Shown piece by piece: positions 25,225 to 34,407 of a stretch of 64,000 nucleotides of DNA. How positions within the stretch are numbered: the first letter of the stretch is position 1; the number at the start of each line of letters is the position of its first letter. The notes below the pieces were generated by a model, which did not search any database, had not been told where the DNA came from, and saw only the letters and a list, made by a program, of their open reading frames with translations. Location of the stretch: contig NZ_CP022260.1 in assembly GCF_003119195.2 (NCBI RefSeq), positions 341,501-405,500 on the forward strand, written 5' to 3'. This DNA comes from Azospirillum baldaniorum (GTDB taxonomy: Bacteria > Pseudomonadota > Alphaproteobacteria > Azospirillales > Azospirillaceae). The position numbers and the translations under genes were made by a program.

Positions 25225-26429
25225 AGGCGCCCGCGCCGGACAGCCTGCCCGCCATGGCCGCCGAGGCTGCCGCCGGAGCCGCGTCCGAGGCCGCCGCCAT
25301 CGCTGGGCGCCATGCCGACAGCGTGGACCGCGAGGCGCGTTTTCCCGCCGAAGCCTTCGCCTCCCTGAAGGAGGCACGGCTGCTCGGCCTGATGGTGCCG
25401 CGGGCCTTCGGCGGCGGTGGCGGCGGTCTGACCGACGCCGCGGCGGTGGCCCACGCGCTCGCCCAGAAATGCCCGTCCACCGGGCTGATCTACGCCATGC
25501 ACCAGATCCAGGTCGCCTGCCTCGTGCGCCATGGGCAGGGCAGCGACTGGCATCGCGGCTTCCTGAAGCGGTTGGCCGAAGAACAGCTTCTTCTCGCCTC
25601 CGCGACGACCGAAGCCGGGATCGGCGGTGACGTGCGCTCCAGCGCCTGCGCGGTGACCGGCACGGTGGAGGGCGAGACGGGCGGCGCCTTCCGGCTGGAA
25701 AAGCAAGCGACGGTCATCTCCTACGGGGCGGAAGCCGATGCGATCCTGGTGACGGCGCGGCGCACGGCGGATTCGCCGCCCTCCGACCAAGTCATCGTTC
25801 CGGTGCTGCGCGGGCAGACCCGGTTGGAGGAGATCGGCGGCTGGGACACGCTGGGCATGCGGGGCACCCGCAGCGTCGGCTACCGGCTGGTGGCGGAGGC
25901 GGAGCGGGCGCAGATCCTGCCGCTTCCCTACGCCGACATCTCCGCCCGCACCATGCTGCCGGTGACCCACATCCTGTGGAGCAGCGTCTGGCTGGGCATC
26001 GCGACGGACGCGGTGGCGCGGGCCGCCGCCTTCATCCGGGCGGAGGCGCGCAAGCGTCCCGGCACCCCGCCGGGGGCGCGGCGTCTCGCCGAGGCGACCG
26101 CCGGCCTTCAGGCCATGCGCGGCATGGTGCGCGGCGCGCTTGCCCGGTTCGAGGAGGCGGCGGACAATCCCGACCGCCTCACCTCCCTGGGCTTCGCGGT
26201 CGCCATGAACACGCTGAAGACCGAAGCGGCGGAGATGGTGGTGCGGATCGTGGGGCAGGCGATGCTGGCCGGCGGCCTGTCCGCCTACCGCAACGACAGC
26301 CCCCACAGCCTGGGCCGCCACCTGCGCGACGCCCATTCGGCGCCGCTGATGATCAACAACGACCGGATCCTGGGCAACACGGCGAACCTGCTGCTGGCGC
26401 ACAGGGACAACGGTTCTCTCTTCGGCTGA
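25221..26429 (+). CDS. Acyl-CoA dehydrogenase-like flavoprotein
   Basis: 402 residues with N-terminal helical, central beta and C-terminal helical domains of the family. Landmarks are FPAEAFASLKEARLLGLMVP, LASATTEAGIGGDVRSS at the FAD site, GWDTLGMRGTRSVGY, and a C-terminal RHLRDAHSAPLMINNDRIL. Given its coupling to a carrier protein it probably oxidises a carrier-bound acyl or aminoacyl group rather than a free CoA ester, as in several natural-product pathways. That substrate is inferred from context. It begins in ATGA overlap with the carrier gene. Confidence 0.87.
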   Translation: MKAPAPDSLPAMAAEAAAGAASEAAAIAGRHADSVDREARFPAEAFASLKEARLLGLMVPRAFGGGGGGLTDAAAVAHALAQKCPSTGLIYAMHQIQVACLVRHGQGSDWHRGFLKRLAEEQLLLASATTEAGIGGDVRSSACAVTGTVEGETGGAFRLEKQATVISYGAEADAILVTARRTADSPPSDQVIVPVLRGQTRLEEIGGWDTLGMRGTRSVGYRLVAEAERAQILPLPYADISARTMLPVTHILWSSVWLGIATDAVARAAAFIRAEARKRPGTPPGARRLAEATAGLQAMRGMVRGALARFEEAADNPDRLTSLGFAVAMNTLKTEAAEMVVRIVGQAMLAGGLSAYRNDSPHSLGRHLRDAHSAPLMINNDRILGNTANLLLAHRDNGSLFG

Positions 26430-26446
26430 GGCTTTCTCGGAACGGA

Positions 26447-27394
26447 ATGCGGCGGATGGACATGCGGGCAGAGGGCACACCGGTGGAGAATGGGCAGGCG
26501 GCGTTCCGCGACGCGCTGATCGCGGCCGGGCTGCTGATCCCCACGGGGGTCGATGGGCTGTACGGCCGCAGCGGCGTCTTCGAGGACGTCGTGGAGCGCT
26601 TCAACGACCTGATCACCACCTGGGGCGGTGGCGATGGGGCGGACGTCATGCGCTTTCCCCCGGGGGTGGCCCGTCACCAGTTCGAACAGAGCGGCTATCT
26701 GAAGAGCTTTCCGCATCTGGCCGGAACCGTTCATGCCTTCAAGGGCGACGAGCGCGCCCATCAATCCCTGCTGCGCCGGCTGGAGGAGGGGGAGGAGTGG
26801 ACCGACGCCCAGTTGGCGACCAACGTCGTCCTGACCCCCGCCGCCTGCTACCCCGTCTACCCCACCATCGCGGAGCGCGGGCCGCTGCCCGCTGACGGCG
26901 CGCTGGTCGACGTCTATTCCTACTGCTTCCGCCATGAACCGTCGCTAGACCCGGCGCGGATGCAGCTGTTCCGGATGCGCGAATATGTGTGCGTCGGCAC
27001 GCCGGAGCAGGTGATGGAATTCCGGCAAAGCTGGGTGGAGCGGGGGCGGGCGCTGATGGAATCGCTGGCCCTGCCGGTCGCCGTCGATCTGGCGAACGAC
27101 CCCTTCTTCGGGCGGGCCGGGCGGATGCTGGCGGCCAGCCAGCGCGACCAGGGCCTGAAATTCGAACTGCTGATCCCCATCGCGTCGGCGGAGCAGCCGA
27201 CCGCCTGCCTCAGCTTCAACTACCACCAGGACCATTTCGGGCTGCTGTGGGATCTGCGGACCCCGGATGGCGCGGTCGCCCACACGGCCTGCGTCGGCTT
27301 CGGGATGGAGCGGGTGGCGCTGGCGCTGTTCCGCCATCACGGCTTCGACGTGAAGGCGTGGCCCGCCGCCGTGCGCGCCGTCCTTTGGGGCTGA
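26447..27394 (+). CDS. Amino acid:[carrier protein] ligase (class II aaRS-like, SerRS-related)
   Basis: 315 residues; ATGs at 26447, 26456 and 26462 are all possible. It is the catalytic core of a class II synthetase without a tRNA-binding domain. Motif 2 is FRHEPSLDPARMQLFRMREYV and motif 3 GFGMERVALALFRHHG. Cys134, Glu179 and Cys282 are spaced as the zinc ligands of the atypical SerRS-derived ligases, in which zinc contacts the amino group of the substrate. Characterised homologues (Bradyrhizobium and Agrobacterium) load glycine or alanine on a dedicated carrier protein instead of tRNA. The carrier gene two places upstream is the expected acceptor. The amino acid here is not known. Confidence 0.9.
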   Translation: MRRMDMRAEGTPVENGQAAFRDALIAAGLLIPTGVDGLYGRSGVFEDVVERFNDLITTWGGGDGADVMRFPPGVARHQFEQSGYLKSFPHLAGTVHAFKGDERAHQSLLRRLEEGEEWTDAQLATNVVLTPAACYPVYPTIAERGPLPADGALVDVYSYCFRHEPSLDPARMQLFRMREYVCVGTPEQVMEFRQSWVERGRALMESLALPVAVDLANDPFFGRAGRMLAASQRDQGLKFELLIPIASAEQPTACLSFNYHQDHFGLLWDLRTPDGAVAHTACVGFGMERVALALFRHHGFDVKAWPAAVRAVLWG

Positions 27395-27414
27395 GCGGGC
27401 AGGGGAGGCCGGGC

Positions 27415-28317
27415 ATGGCGCATCCGCTCGACAGGCCGGACCGCGACTGGGCGGAGACCAACTGCTACACCGACCTGTGGCTCGGGCTGCTGCGGGCGCT
27501 GGGGATGGAGCCGATGGCCGCCCTGGCCTTCACCGTCGCGCAGGATTTCGAAGGCGACCAGTTCACCTTCTTCAAGGTGCCGCCGGAGGATCTGCGCCGC
27601 CTCTACGGTCTGGAGGTGCAGGAACTCGCCCTCTACGACCGGGTGGAGACCCACGCGGCGGTGCAGGTGGCGCGCGGCCGTCCCGTGCTGGTCGAGGTGG
27701 ACGGCTATCATCTGCCGGACACACGGGGGACGTCGTATCGCGCGCAGCACGTCAAGACGACCATCGCGATCCTCGGCATGGACGCGGGCGCACGGCGGCT
27801 CGACTACATCCACAACGCCGGACGCTTCACGCTGGAAGGGGAGGACTACGACGGCCTGTTCGCCCCCGCCCCCCTGTTCCCCTATGTGGAGTTCGTGAAG
27901 CGCAGCGGCCCGGCCTTGGAGGGAGAGGCTTTGATGGACGCCTCGCGTGGGCTCCTGTCCCACCATCTGCGCCGTCGCCCGGCGGGCAACCCCATCGCCG
28001 CCTTCCGCGCCGCGCTGCCGGAGCAACTGGAGATACTGGCCGCCCGGCCCATGGACTATTTCCATCTCTACGCCTTCAACACGCTGCGGCAGGTGGGGGC
28101 GAATTTCGAGCTTCTCGGGATGCATGTCCGTTGGATCGGCGCGCCGGCGGACGCGGCGGAGGCCTGCGCCACCCTCTCCGCCACCGCCAAGGCGTTTCAG
28201 TTCCAGCTCGCACGCGGCGTGCACCGGCGGCGCTTCGGCGATTACGCGGAACCGCTTGAGGCGATGGAGCGAGCGTACGACCGCGCGCTCGGCGCGCTGA
28301 CCCGCCGCTACGGGTGA
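27415..28317 (+). CDS. DUF1839 family protein, probable papain-like acyltransferase
   Basis: 300 residues with ribosome site AGGGGAGG. Conserved blocks are ETNCYTDLWLGLLRALG, AFTVAQDFEGDQFTFFKVP and VDGYHLPDTRGTSYRAQH. Cys17 in NCYTD, His112 in AQHVKTT and the Asp of LPDT are placed as in papain-like BtrH-type transferases, which move an acyl group from a carrier protein to an acceptor. This mechanism is inferred from residue pattern and context; I know of no assay for the family. It recurs beside aaRS-like ligases, so it may release the aminoacyl group from the carrier. Confidence 0.8.
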   Translation: MAHPLDRPDRDWAETNCYTDLWLGLLRALGMEPMAALAFTVAQDFEGDQFTFFKVPPEDLRRLYGLEVQELALYDRVETHAAVQVARGRPVLVEVDGYHLPDTRGTSYRAQHVKTTIAILGMDAGARRLDYIHNAGRFTLEGEDYDGLFAPAPLFPYVEFVKRSGPALEGEALMDASRGLLSHHLRRRPAGNPIAAFRAALPEQLEILAARPMDYFHLYAFNTLRQVGANFELLGMHVRWIGAPADAAEACATLSATAKAFQFQLARGVHRRRFGDYAEPLEAMERAYDRALGALTRRYG

Positions 28318-28323
28318 CGGACG

Positions 28324-30765
28324 ATGGCGCGCCTTCACGCCGTGACCGGCCGCAGCGTGACGCCCCTGTCCGCAGGGTGGGAGCTGTGCGTGACCGAGCC
28401 GGGCGGAACGCCCGCGGGGGATTGGCTGCCCGCCCCGGTGCCCGGCACCGTCGCCCAGGCTCTGCGCGCGGCGGGGCTCTACCGGCTGGGCGAACCGCTT
28501 CCCCTCCACGACCGCGATGTCTGGTACCGGGTGACGCTGACCGGTGACGGGCCTTGCACCCTGCGCTTCCATGGCCTCGCCACCGTCGCGGAGGTCTGGC
28601 TGGATGGCAAGCGCATCCTGGCCAGCGACAGCATGTTCCAGCGCCACGACGTGCCCGTCACGCTGCGCGGGACGCACGCGCTGCGCATCGTCTTCCGCGC
28701 CCTGAACCCGGTGCTGAAGGCGCGGAAGGGGCGGGGCCGCTGGCCGGTCCGGCTGGCCAAGCCGGCGGGGCTGCGCGCGGTGAGGACCACGCTGCTGGGG
28801 CACATGCCCGGATGGTGCCCGCCCGTGCCGGCGGTCGGCCCCTGGCGCCCGGTGGAACTGATCACGGAGGACGGTCCGCTGCGCGTCCGCTCGGCGGACC
28901 TGCGCGCCACGCTGGAGGGGCGGGACGGCCGCCTGTCCCTGACGCTGGCGGCGGCCTGGAACGGGTCCGCTCCCCCGCCGGGCTGGCTTGAGGTGGGGGA
29001 GGCGCGGGCTCCGCTCCGCTGGACCGCGCCGGGGGAACTGCGCGGCGACCTCCGCCTGCCGGAAATCGAACCATGGTGGCCGCACAGCCACGGCAACCCG
29101 GCGCTCCACACCGTGCGCGCGGCGATCGGCGACGAGCGCATCGATCTCGGGCGCACCGGCTTCCGCCGCATCGAGCGCGAGCCCGGCGACGGCTTCTCCC
29201 TGCGCATCAACGGGGAGCGCATCTTCTGCCGCGGTGCCTGCTGGAGCAGTCCGGACATCGTCGCCCTGCCGGGGACGCGCGACGCCTACGCCCCCTGGCT
29301 GGAACTGGCGCGGCAGGCCGGCATGACCATGCTGCGGGTACCGGGCATCGCCGCCTACGAGGCCGATGCCTTTTTCGACCTGTGCGATGAGATGGGGATC
29401 CTCGTCTGGCAGGACTTCATGTTCGCCAATTTCGACTATCCGGCCGACGAGCCGTTCCTCGACGGCGCCCGACGGGAAGCGGCACAGTTCCTCGACCGTG
29501 TCCAGGCCTCGCCGTCGTTGGCCGTGCTGTGCGGCGGCAGCGAGACGGAGCAGCAGGCGGCCATGCTCGGCCTGCCGCGCGAGCGCTGGAGCCAACCGCT
29601 GTTCGACAGCGTCCTGCGGGACGAGGCGGAGCGGGGGAGGCCCGACGTGCCCTATGTCGCCAACTCCCCGACCGGCGGGCCGCTGCCCTTCGCCGCCGAC
29701 GTGGGGGTGACCCATTATTACGGCGTCGGGGCCTATCTCCGCCCGCTGGAGGACGCGCGCCGGGCGAATGTCCGTTTCGCCTCCGAATGCCTCGCCTTCG
29801 CCAACATGCCGGCCGCCGGGGCGCTGCCCGGCGTGCCGGCGGTCCATGACCCGCGCTGGAAGGCGCGCGTGCCGCGGGACCCCGGCGCCCCGTGGGATTT
29901 CGAGGATGTGCGGGACCATTACCTGCGGACGCTGTACGGCGGCGATCCCATGGTCCTGCGCTACGAGGACCCCGACCGCTACGCGCGGCTGTCGCGCGCC
30001 GTGACGGCGGAGGTCATGGAGGCGGTCTTCGCGGAGTGGCGTCGGGTGGACTCTTCCTGCGCGGGTGGGCTGGTCTGGATGTTCCAGGACGTCTGGCCGG
30101 GGGCCGGCTGGGGCGTGGTCGATGCCGCGGGCGTGCCGAAGGCGGCGTGGCACGCTCTGCACCGCGCCTTCCGGCCGGTGCAGGTCCTGTTGACCGACGA
30201 GGGGGTGAACGGGCTGGCGATCCATCTGCTGAACGAGACGGCGGATCCGGTGGTGGCGGCGCTGACCCTGACCGCCCTGCGGCGGGGCGAGGTGCCGGTG
30301 CTGCGTGCCGAGCGGACGGTCACCCTGCCGCCGCGCAGCGCCCAGGTCATGCCGGCGGCGGCTCTGTCCGACCGTTTCGTCGATCTGACCGGTGCCTACC
30401 GTTTCGGCCCGCCCACCCACGACGCGGTGGTGGCGGCGCTCTCCGATGCGCGCTCCGGCGCTGCGGTGGCGGAGGCCTTTTATTTCCCGCAGGGCGGGCG
30501 GATGGAGCGCTCGGACGTGGGGCTGGACGCCCGCGTGGAGCGGACGGCGGAGGGTTGGCATCTGGTGCTGTCCAGCCGGCGCCTCGCCCGCTCCGTCCAC
30601 ATCGAAGACGACGGGTTCCGGGGGGAGGAGGAATGGTTTCATCTCCCGCCAGGGGTGGAGCGCCGGGTCAGGCTGATCGCGCGCCACCCCGGCGCTGCGG
30701 CGCCCGATGGTGACGTCCATGTATTGAACGGCCTGGACCCAACGCGCTACCGGGGGGCAGCATGA
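28324..30765 (+). CDS. Glycoside hydrolase family 2-like protein (beta-mannosidase type)
   Basis: 813 residues, beginning 6 bases after the DUF1839 gene. An N-terminal jelly-roll (VWYRVTLTGDGPCTLRFHG, AEVWLDGKRI) and an Ig-like domain precede the TIM barrel, with ILVWQDFMFANFDYP as a strong GH2 marker. The likely acid/base is Glu407 in GGSETEQQA and the nucleophile Glu488 in ASECLAFAN. No signal peptide is visible, so it should be cytoplasmic, unusual for polysaccharide breakdown and consistent with trimming or transferring a sugar on a small molecule. Its stop overlaps the next start by ATGA. Confidence 0.85.
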   Translation: MARLHAVTGRSVTPLSAGWELCVTEPGGTPAGDWLPAPVPGTVAQALRAAGLYRLGEPLPLHDRDVWYRVTLTGDGPCTLRFHGLATVAEVWLDGKRILASDSMFQRHDVPVTLRGTHALRIVFRALNPVLKARKGRGRWPVRLAKPAGLRAVRTTLLGHMPGWCPPVPAVGPWRPVELITEDGPLRVRSADLRATLEGRDGRLSLTLAAAWNGSAPPPGWLEVGEARAPLRWTAPGELRGDLRLPEIEPWWPHSHGNPALHTVRAAIGDERIDLGRTGFRRIEREPGDGFSLRINGERIFCRGACWSSPDIVALPGTRDAYAPWLELARQAGMTMLRVPGIAAYEADAFFDLCDEMGILVWQDFMFANFDYPADEPFLDGARREAAQFLDRVQASPSLAVLCGGSETEQQAAMLGLPRERWSQPLFDSVLRDEAERGRPDVPYVANSPTGGPLPFAADVGVTHYYGVGAYLRPLEDARRANVRFASECLAFANMPAAGALPGVPAVHDPRWKARVPRDPGAPWDFEDVRDHYLRTLYGGDPMVLRYEDPDRYARLSRAVTAEVMEAVFAEWRRVDSSCAGGLVWMFQDVWPGAGWGVVDAAGVPKAAWHALHRAFRPVQVLLTDEGVNGLAIHLLNETADPVVAALTLTALRRGEVPVLRAERTVTLPPRSAQVMPAAALSDRFVDLTGAYRFGPPTHDAVVAALSDARSGAAVAEAFYFPQGGRMERSDVGLDARVERTAEGWHLVLSSRRLARSVHIEDDGFRGEEEWFHLPPGVERRVRLIARHPGAAAPDGDVHVLNGLDPTRYRGAA

Positions 30766-32579
30766 CGCCCGATCCGTCCACACCCGTTTTGTTCGAGGGC
30801 TGCTTCGGGTGGCTGCACCCGGCCGGTGGGCGTCGCGGCGTCGTGCTGTGCGCGCCTTACGGTAGCGAGGCGTTGGCCACCCACCGGGCGTGGCGCCGCT
30901 TCGCCGAAAGCTTGGCCGCCGCCGGCTTGCCGGTACTGCGCTTCGACCATTCCGGGACAGGAGACAGCGTCGGCGAGGAGGACGATCCGGCCCGCCTGGA
31001 GGCGTGGCTCGGCGGCATCCGGGCGGCCGTCACCCATCTGCGCACGGTCACCGGGGTCGAGGAGGTGGCTCTGGTGGGCTTGCGGCTGGGCGCCCTGCTC
31101 GCCGCGGCGGCGGCGCGCGCGGCGGGAGCGGACGCGCTGGTTCTGCTGGCGCCTTTTCCCTCGGGCCGGATCTTCCTGCAGGAGTTGCGGGCGGTCGCCC
31201 TGCTCGCCGAACGGCCGGCGGACGCCCCGCCCGCGGTGGGGCCGGAGGGGATCGACAGCGCCGGTTTCCGCCTGACGCCGGAGACGGCGGAGGCTCTGCG
31301 GGCGCTCGACCTCGCGCGGATGACGGAAGCCCCGGCCCGGCGGGTGCTGATCCTCGACCGCCCGGAAGGCCGCGCCGCCGCTCTGGCGGAGCGGTTCCGT
31401 GCGCTGGGGGCCGATGTCGAGGAGGCGTCCTTTCCCGACCACGCGCGGCTGATCACCAGCGTGCAGCACGCGGCCTTCGACTGCTCGGCCTTCGCGCGGG
31501 CGGCGGCCTGGCTGGCGCAGGGCATGGCGCCGGCCAAGCCGGGCCGAACGGTGGAAGCGCCCTTTCCCCGTCTGCGGCTTCCCGGCGCCGTGGAGCGCCC
31601 GCTCCGCTTCGGTCCTGGAGCCGGTCTGTTCGGCATCCTCTGCGAACCCGCGACCGTCGCGGTCACCGGGTCGCCCGCCGTGCTGCTGCTGAACAGCGGC
31701 GCCACGCCACACAGCGGCACCGGGCGCATGTCGGTGCGGCTGGCCCGCCGGTTGGCGGCGCGGGGGATCGCCTCACTGCGCATGGACCTGGGCGGGTTGG
31801 GGGACAGCGCGTCGAAGCCGGGGCGCCGCGACGGGCTGATCTATTGCCGCGACATGGTGGAGGACGCGCAGGCCGGGTTGGACGCGCTGGCGGCGGCGGG
31901 GCATGGCGCCGCCGTGGCCGTGGGGCTGTGCGCCGGGGCGGCGGTGGCGCTGCACGTCGCGCTGGCCGACCCGCGCGTGGTCGGGCTGGCGCTGGTCAAT
32001 CCGGGCCGTTTCGTGCTGGGGGACGGGGTGACGCAGGAGGAAGCGATCGGCAGCGCGGTGAAACCGACCGCGGCCTATCTTCCCCGCTTGACCGAGCCGG
32101 CGGTGTGGCGGGCCATCCTTCGCCAGGACCGCAAAGCGTCGCGCGTCGCGCGCGGCCTGTCGGAGCGCGCGGCCCGCCGCCTGCGCATCGGGGCCGGGCG
32201 GCTGCGCGCCGGGCTGACGGGGCGGGGCTACGCGCGGGACGACGTGCTCCACGCCTTCCAGGCGCTGTCCGAGCGTGGCGTCCGCACGCTGATGGTGCAC
32301 AGCGCGGGGGACGTGACCCTGGGGGAACTGGAGGCGCAGGCCGGAACGGACGGCGGGCGGCTGCGCCGGATGGGCGGGCTGTGGATGGAGCGCCTCGCCG
32401 GGGCCGATCACAGCCTGATGGAGCGCGCCGCGCGGGAGCGCTTCGCCGATCTGCTGGATGACCTGCTGGACCGCATCGGCACAGGAGCGACGGGCACCGT
32501 GCGCGGGAAGGGCCCCGGCCCACCGGAAGGGACCGGGGCTCTCCGCGTCAATCACGCGACGGGAAATAGCCCAGCATGA
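30762..32579 (+). CDS. Tandem alpha/beta-hydrolase protein with altered nucleophile positions
   Basis: 605 residues with two alpha/beta-hydrolase domains (about 1-260 and 270-590). Each has an oxyanion strand and a DxxGxGDS-like turn: FDHSGTGDSVGE in the first, MDLGGLGDSASK in the second. At the nucleophile elbow the first reads GLRLG, placing Arg108 at the Ser position, and the second GLCAG, placing Cys390 there. The first domain is probably not a classical hydrolase, and the second may act through Cys. It ends the six-gene operon and could release the product from its carrier. Its 3' end overlaps a convergent tail-collar gene by 32 bases. Confidence 0.8.
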   Translation: MTPDPSTPVLFEGCFGWLHPAGGRRGVVLCAPYGSEALATHRAWRRFAESLAAAGLPVLRFDHSGTGDSVGEEDDPARLEAWLGGIRAAVTHLRTVTGVEEVALVGLRLGALLAAAAARAAGADALVLLAPFPSGRIFLQELRAVALLAERPADAPPAVGPEGIDSAGFRLTPETAEALRALDLARMTEAPARRVLILDRPEGRAAALAERFRALGADVEEASFPDHARLITSVQHAAFDCSAFARAAAWLAQGMAPAKPGRTVEAPFPRLRLPGAVERPLRFGPGAGLFGILCEPATVAVTGSPAVLLLNSGATPHSGTGRMSVRLARRLAARGIASLRMDLGGLGDSASKPGRRDGLIYCRDMVEDAQAGLDALAAAGHGAAVAVGLCAGAAVALHVALADPRVVGLALVNPGRFVLGDGVTQEEAIGSAVKPTAAYLPRLTEPAVWRAILRQDRKASRVARGLSERAARRLRIGAGRLRAGLTGRGYARDDVLHAFQALSERGVRTLMVHSAGDVTLGELEAQAGTDGGRLRRMGGLWMERLAGADHSLMERAARERFADLLDDLLDRIGTGATGTVRGKGPGPPEGTGALRVNHATGNSPA

Positions 32580-33231
32580 AGATAAAGAAGAACAGCGACT
32601 GGTAAGGCTGCAGGTTGTTGAAGGGGGTCGGGCCGGCGACGCCGCCCCCCGCGCTCACGGCGATGCTGGCGCCCGTGGGACCCCCGCTGACCGTGCCCTG
32701 GGTGGAGAGCGCGCCGGTCAGCGAGCTTCCGCTGGGCGGCGTCGGCAGGCTCGAGGCTGGGATGTAGGGCCCGTTGAGGGTCACGTCGGTGCTCGGATCG
32801 ATGAACTGTCCGCCCAGCACCACCGGGTTGCCGGACGGGCTGTTGCTGTTGCCGACGGCAGGGTTCAGCGGGACCGAGACCGTCGCGTTGAACGGCACGC
32901 TGCCGCCCACGCTGCCGCCCTGGAAGGCCGCGCTGTGGGTGTGCACCGGCAGGTTGGCGCCGCTGACCGTCGTGTACTGCGTGCCACCCGAATTGCCGGG
33001 GTTGAGCGTGCTGCTGGTGTAGGGGCTGATCCCCGGCCCCACCATCACGCGGCCGCGCAGGTCGGGCAGGACGAACGTCGAGGCGCCCGGCGTGCCGCCG
33101 AAGGCGCCGGCCGTGACCGCCCACAAGGCTTGGTACTGCTGGGAATTGACGGTCTGTCCCAGACATTGCTGGGTGTTCACCGGGGCGAAGTTGCCGGCGA
33201 ATGGAAAGATGGTGCCAATGTAGAAGTCCAT
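32548..33231 (-). CDS. Tail-collar (microcystin-dependent Mdp-type) protein B
   Basis: 227 residues. It opens with IGTIFPFAGNFAP, has the collar signature LPDLRGRVMVG at about residue 58, then VHTHSAAF and the C-terminal pattern NLQPYQSLFFFIFMLGYFPSRD in shortened form NLQPY...GYFPSRD. The order is that of bacterial proteins with a phage tail-collar domain (MdpB type). Function is not established; they are secreted or surface-linked in some reports. It is the last of three minus-strand genes with another collar protein and a DUF6916-like gene. Confidence 0.87.
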   Translation of the reverse strand: MDFYIGTIFPFAGNFAPVNTQQCLGQTVNSQQYQALWAVTAGAFGGTPGASTFVLPDLRGRVMVGPGISPYTSSTLNPGNSGGTQYTTVSGANLPVHTHSAAFQGGSVGGSVPFNATVSVPLNPAVGNSNSPSGNPVVLGGQFIDPSTDVTLNGPYIPASSLPTPPSGSSLTGALSTQGTVSGGPTGASIAVSAGGGVAGPTPFNNLQPYQSLFFFIFMLGYFPSRD

Positions 33232-33310
33232 GGCGAGATCTCCGGTGGATTCGATGCGCTGGGGCGGACGGTGTGCGGTGATGCCGCGAAAGGGAGCGTG
33301 GCGGCCGGAC

Positions 33311-33631
33311 TCAGTTCAGGATCAGTTCGAAACAGCCCCGGTCGTGGGCGCGAGGGATGACGCGCACGATGTAGAACGGACCCATCAGTCCCATCGTCGG
33401 ATGGTCGATCTGGTAATTGCCGTTCCACAGCTGGCTGGGGCCGTAAGTTTCGAACAGAGCCGAGAAGGACGTGCGCTTCGCCCAGCGCGGCGTGCATTCC
33501 GGACGCGCCGTCAGCTTCGTCAACTCGACGTCCGTGATCACGGACCCGTCTTCCGGGGCCAGGAAACGGAACGTCTGGCCGAGATGCGGGGCGAACATCT
33601 CGTGGGACAGGGTGGCGATGTCGATGGTCAT
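33311..33631 (-). CDS. DUF6916-like small protein
   Basis: 106 residues between the two collar genes. The sequence begins MTIDIATLSHEMFAPHLGQTFRF and ends with YIVRVIPRAHDRGCFELILN, a compact beta-rich pattern as in the family commonly found beside tail-collar genes. No signal peptide or membrane segment. It probably works with the collar proteins, for instance as a small chaperone or cap, but nothing in the sequence fixes a role. Confidence 0.7.
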   Translation of the reverse strand: MTIDIATLSHEMFAPHLGQTFRFLAPEDGSVITDVELTKLTARPECTPRWAKRTSFSALFETYGPSQLWNGNYQIDHPTMGLMGPFYIVRVIPRAHDRGCFELILN

Positions 33632-33738
33632 CTCAAAGGTCCGGGCTCAAGTTCTGAAGATCCGGCTGTCGTTTCGGGCATAGGAAGCCGACGCGCCGCA
33701 TCCGTCCATCCGCTGTTCGACGATCAAAGGGGCCTTGA

Positions 33739-34407
33739 TCAGTCGCGCATCGGGTAGATGCCGCTGGTGACGATCAGCATGGTCAGCGCCAGATAAGGCT
33801 GCATGTTGTTCAGCGCCGTCGGGCTGGAGACGCCGCCACCGGCCGAAACGCTCACCGTGCCCGTCAGCCCGCCCATCGTGACGGTGCCGGAGGCCGAACC
33901 GATCAGCGCCGAGCCGCTCGAGGCGGTGCCGGAGCTGTAGGGGCCGTCCATGGTGATGCCGATGCCGGGATCGTTGAGCTGGAACGCGCCGAGATAGTTG
34001 TTGCCGCCCGCCGGGGTGGCGCTGGAGCCGACGCTGGTGCTCACGGGGATGGCCGCGGCGGCGGTGACGGTCGCGTTGGTGCTGCTGCCCGACGGCGTGA
34101 AGGATGCGGCGTGGGTGTGCAGGGGCAGGTTCTGGGCGGTGATGAGATTGTTTGCGGCGCCGCCGTTGTTCCCCGGATTGAGCGTCTGATTGTTCAGGTA
34201 GGGGCTGGTGCCCGAACCGACCATGACGCGGCCGCGCAGATCCGGCAGATTGAAGTTGGTGGTGCCGTTTCCGCCGTACATCGCCCCCGTGATGGCGAAC
34301 AGGGCCTGGTTCTGGCTGACCTGCATCTGCTGGCCCAAACACTGGGCGGTGAACTGCGGAGCGTAGGCGCCGGCGAACGGAATGACCAGACCGAGGTAAA
34401 CTTCCAT
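33739..34407 (-). CDS. Tail-collar (microcystin-dependent Mdp-type) protein A
   Basis: 222 residues with a strong ribosome site (GGAGGT before the ATG). Same architecture as protein B: LVIPFAGAYAP at the start, NLPDLRGRVMVG near residue 51, LPLHTHAASF in the middle and NMQPYLALTMLIVTSG with terminal YPMRD. Its middle is rich in Ser, Thr, Ala and Asn. First gene of the minus-strand unit. No other phage structural genes are near, so this is not read as a prophage. Confidence 0.88.
   Translation of the reverse strand: MEVYLGLVIPFAGAYAPQFTAQCLGQQMQVSQNQALFAITGAMYGGNGTTNFNLPDLRGRVMVGSGTSPYLNNQTLNPGNNGGAANNLITAQNLPLHTHAASFTPSGSSTNATVTAAAAIPVSTSVGSSATPAGGNNYLGAFQLNDPGIGITMDGPYSSGTASSGSALIGSASGTVTMGGLTGTVSVSAGGGVSSPTALNNMQPYLALTMLIVTSGIYPMRD

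Noticed and set aside
32548..34407. Prophage remnant
   Set aside because: Only collar-domain proteins are present; no capsid, terminase, portal, integrase or lysis genes are near.
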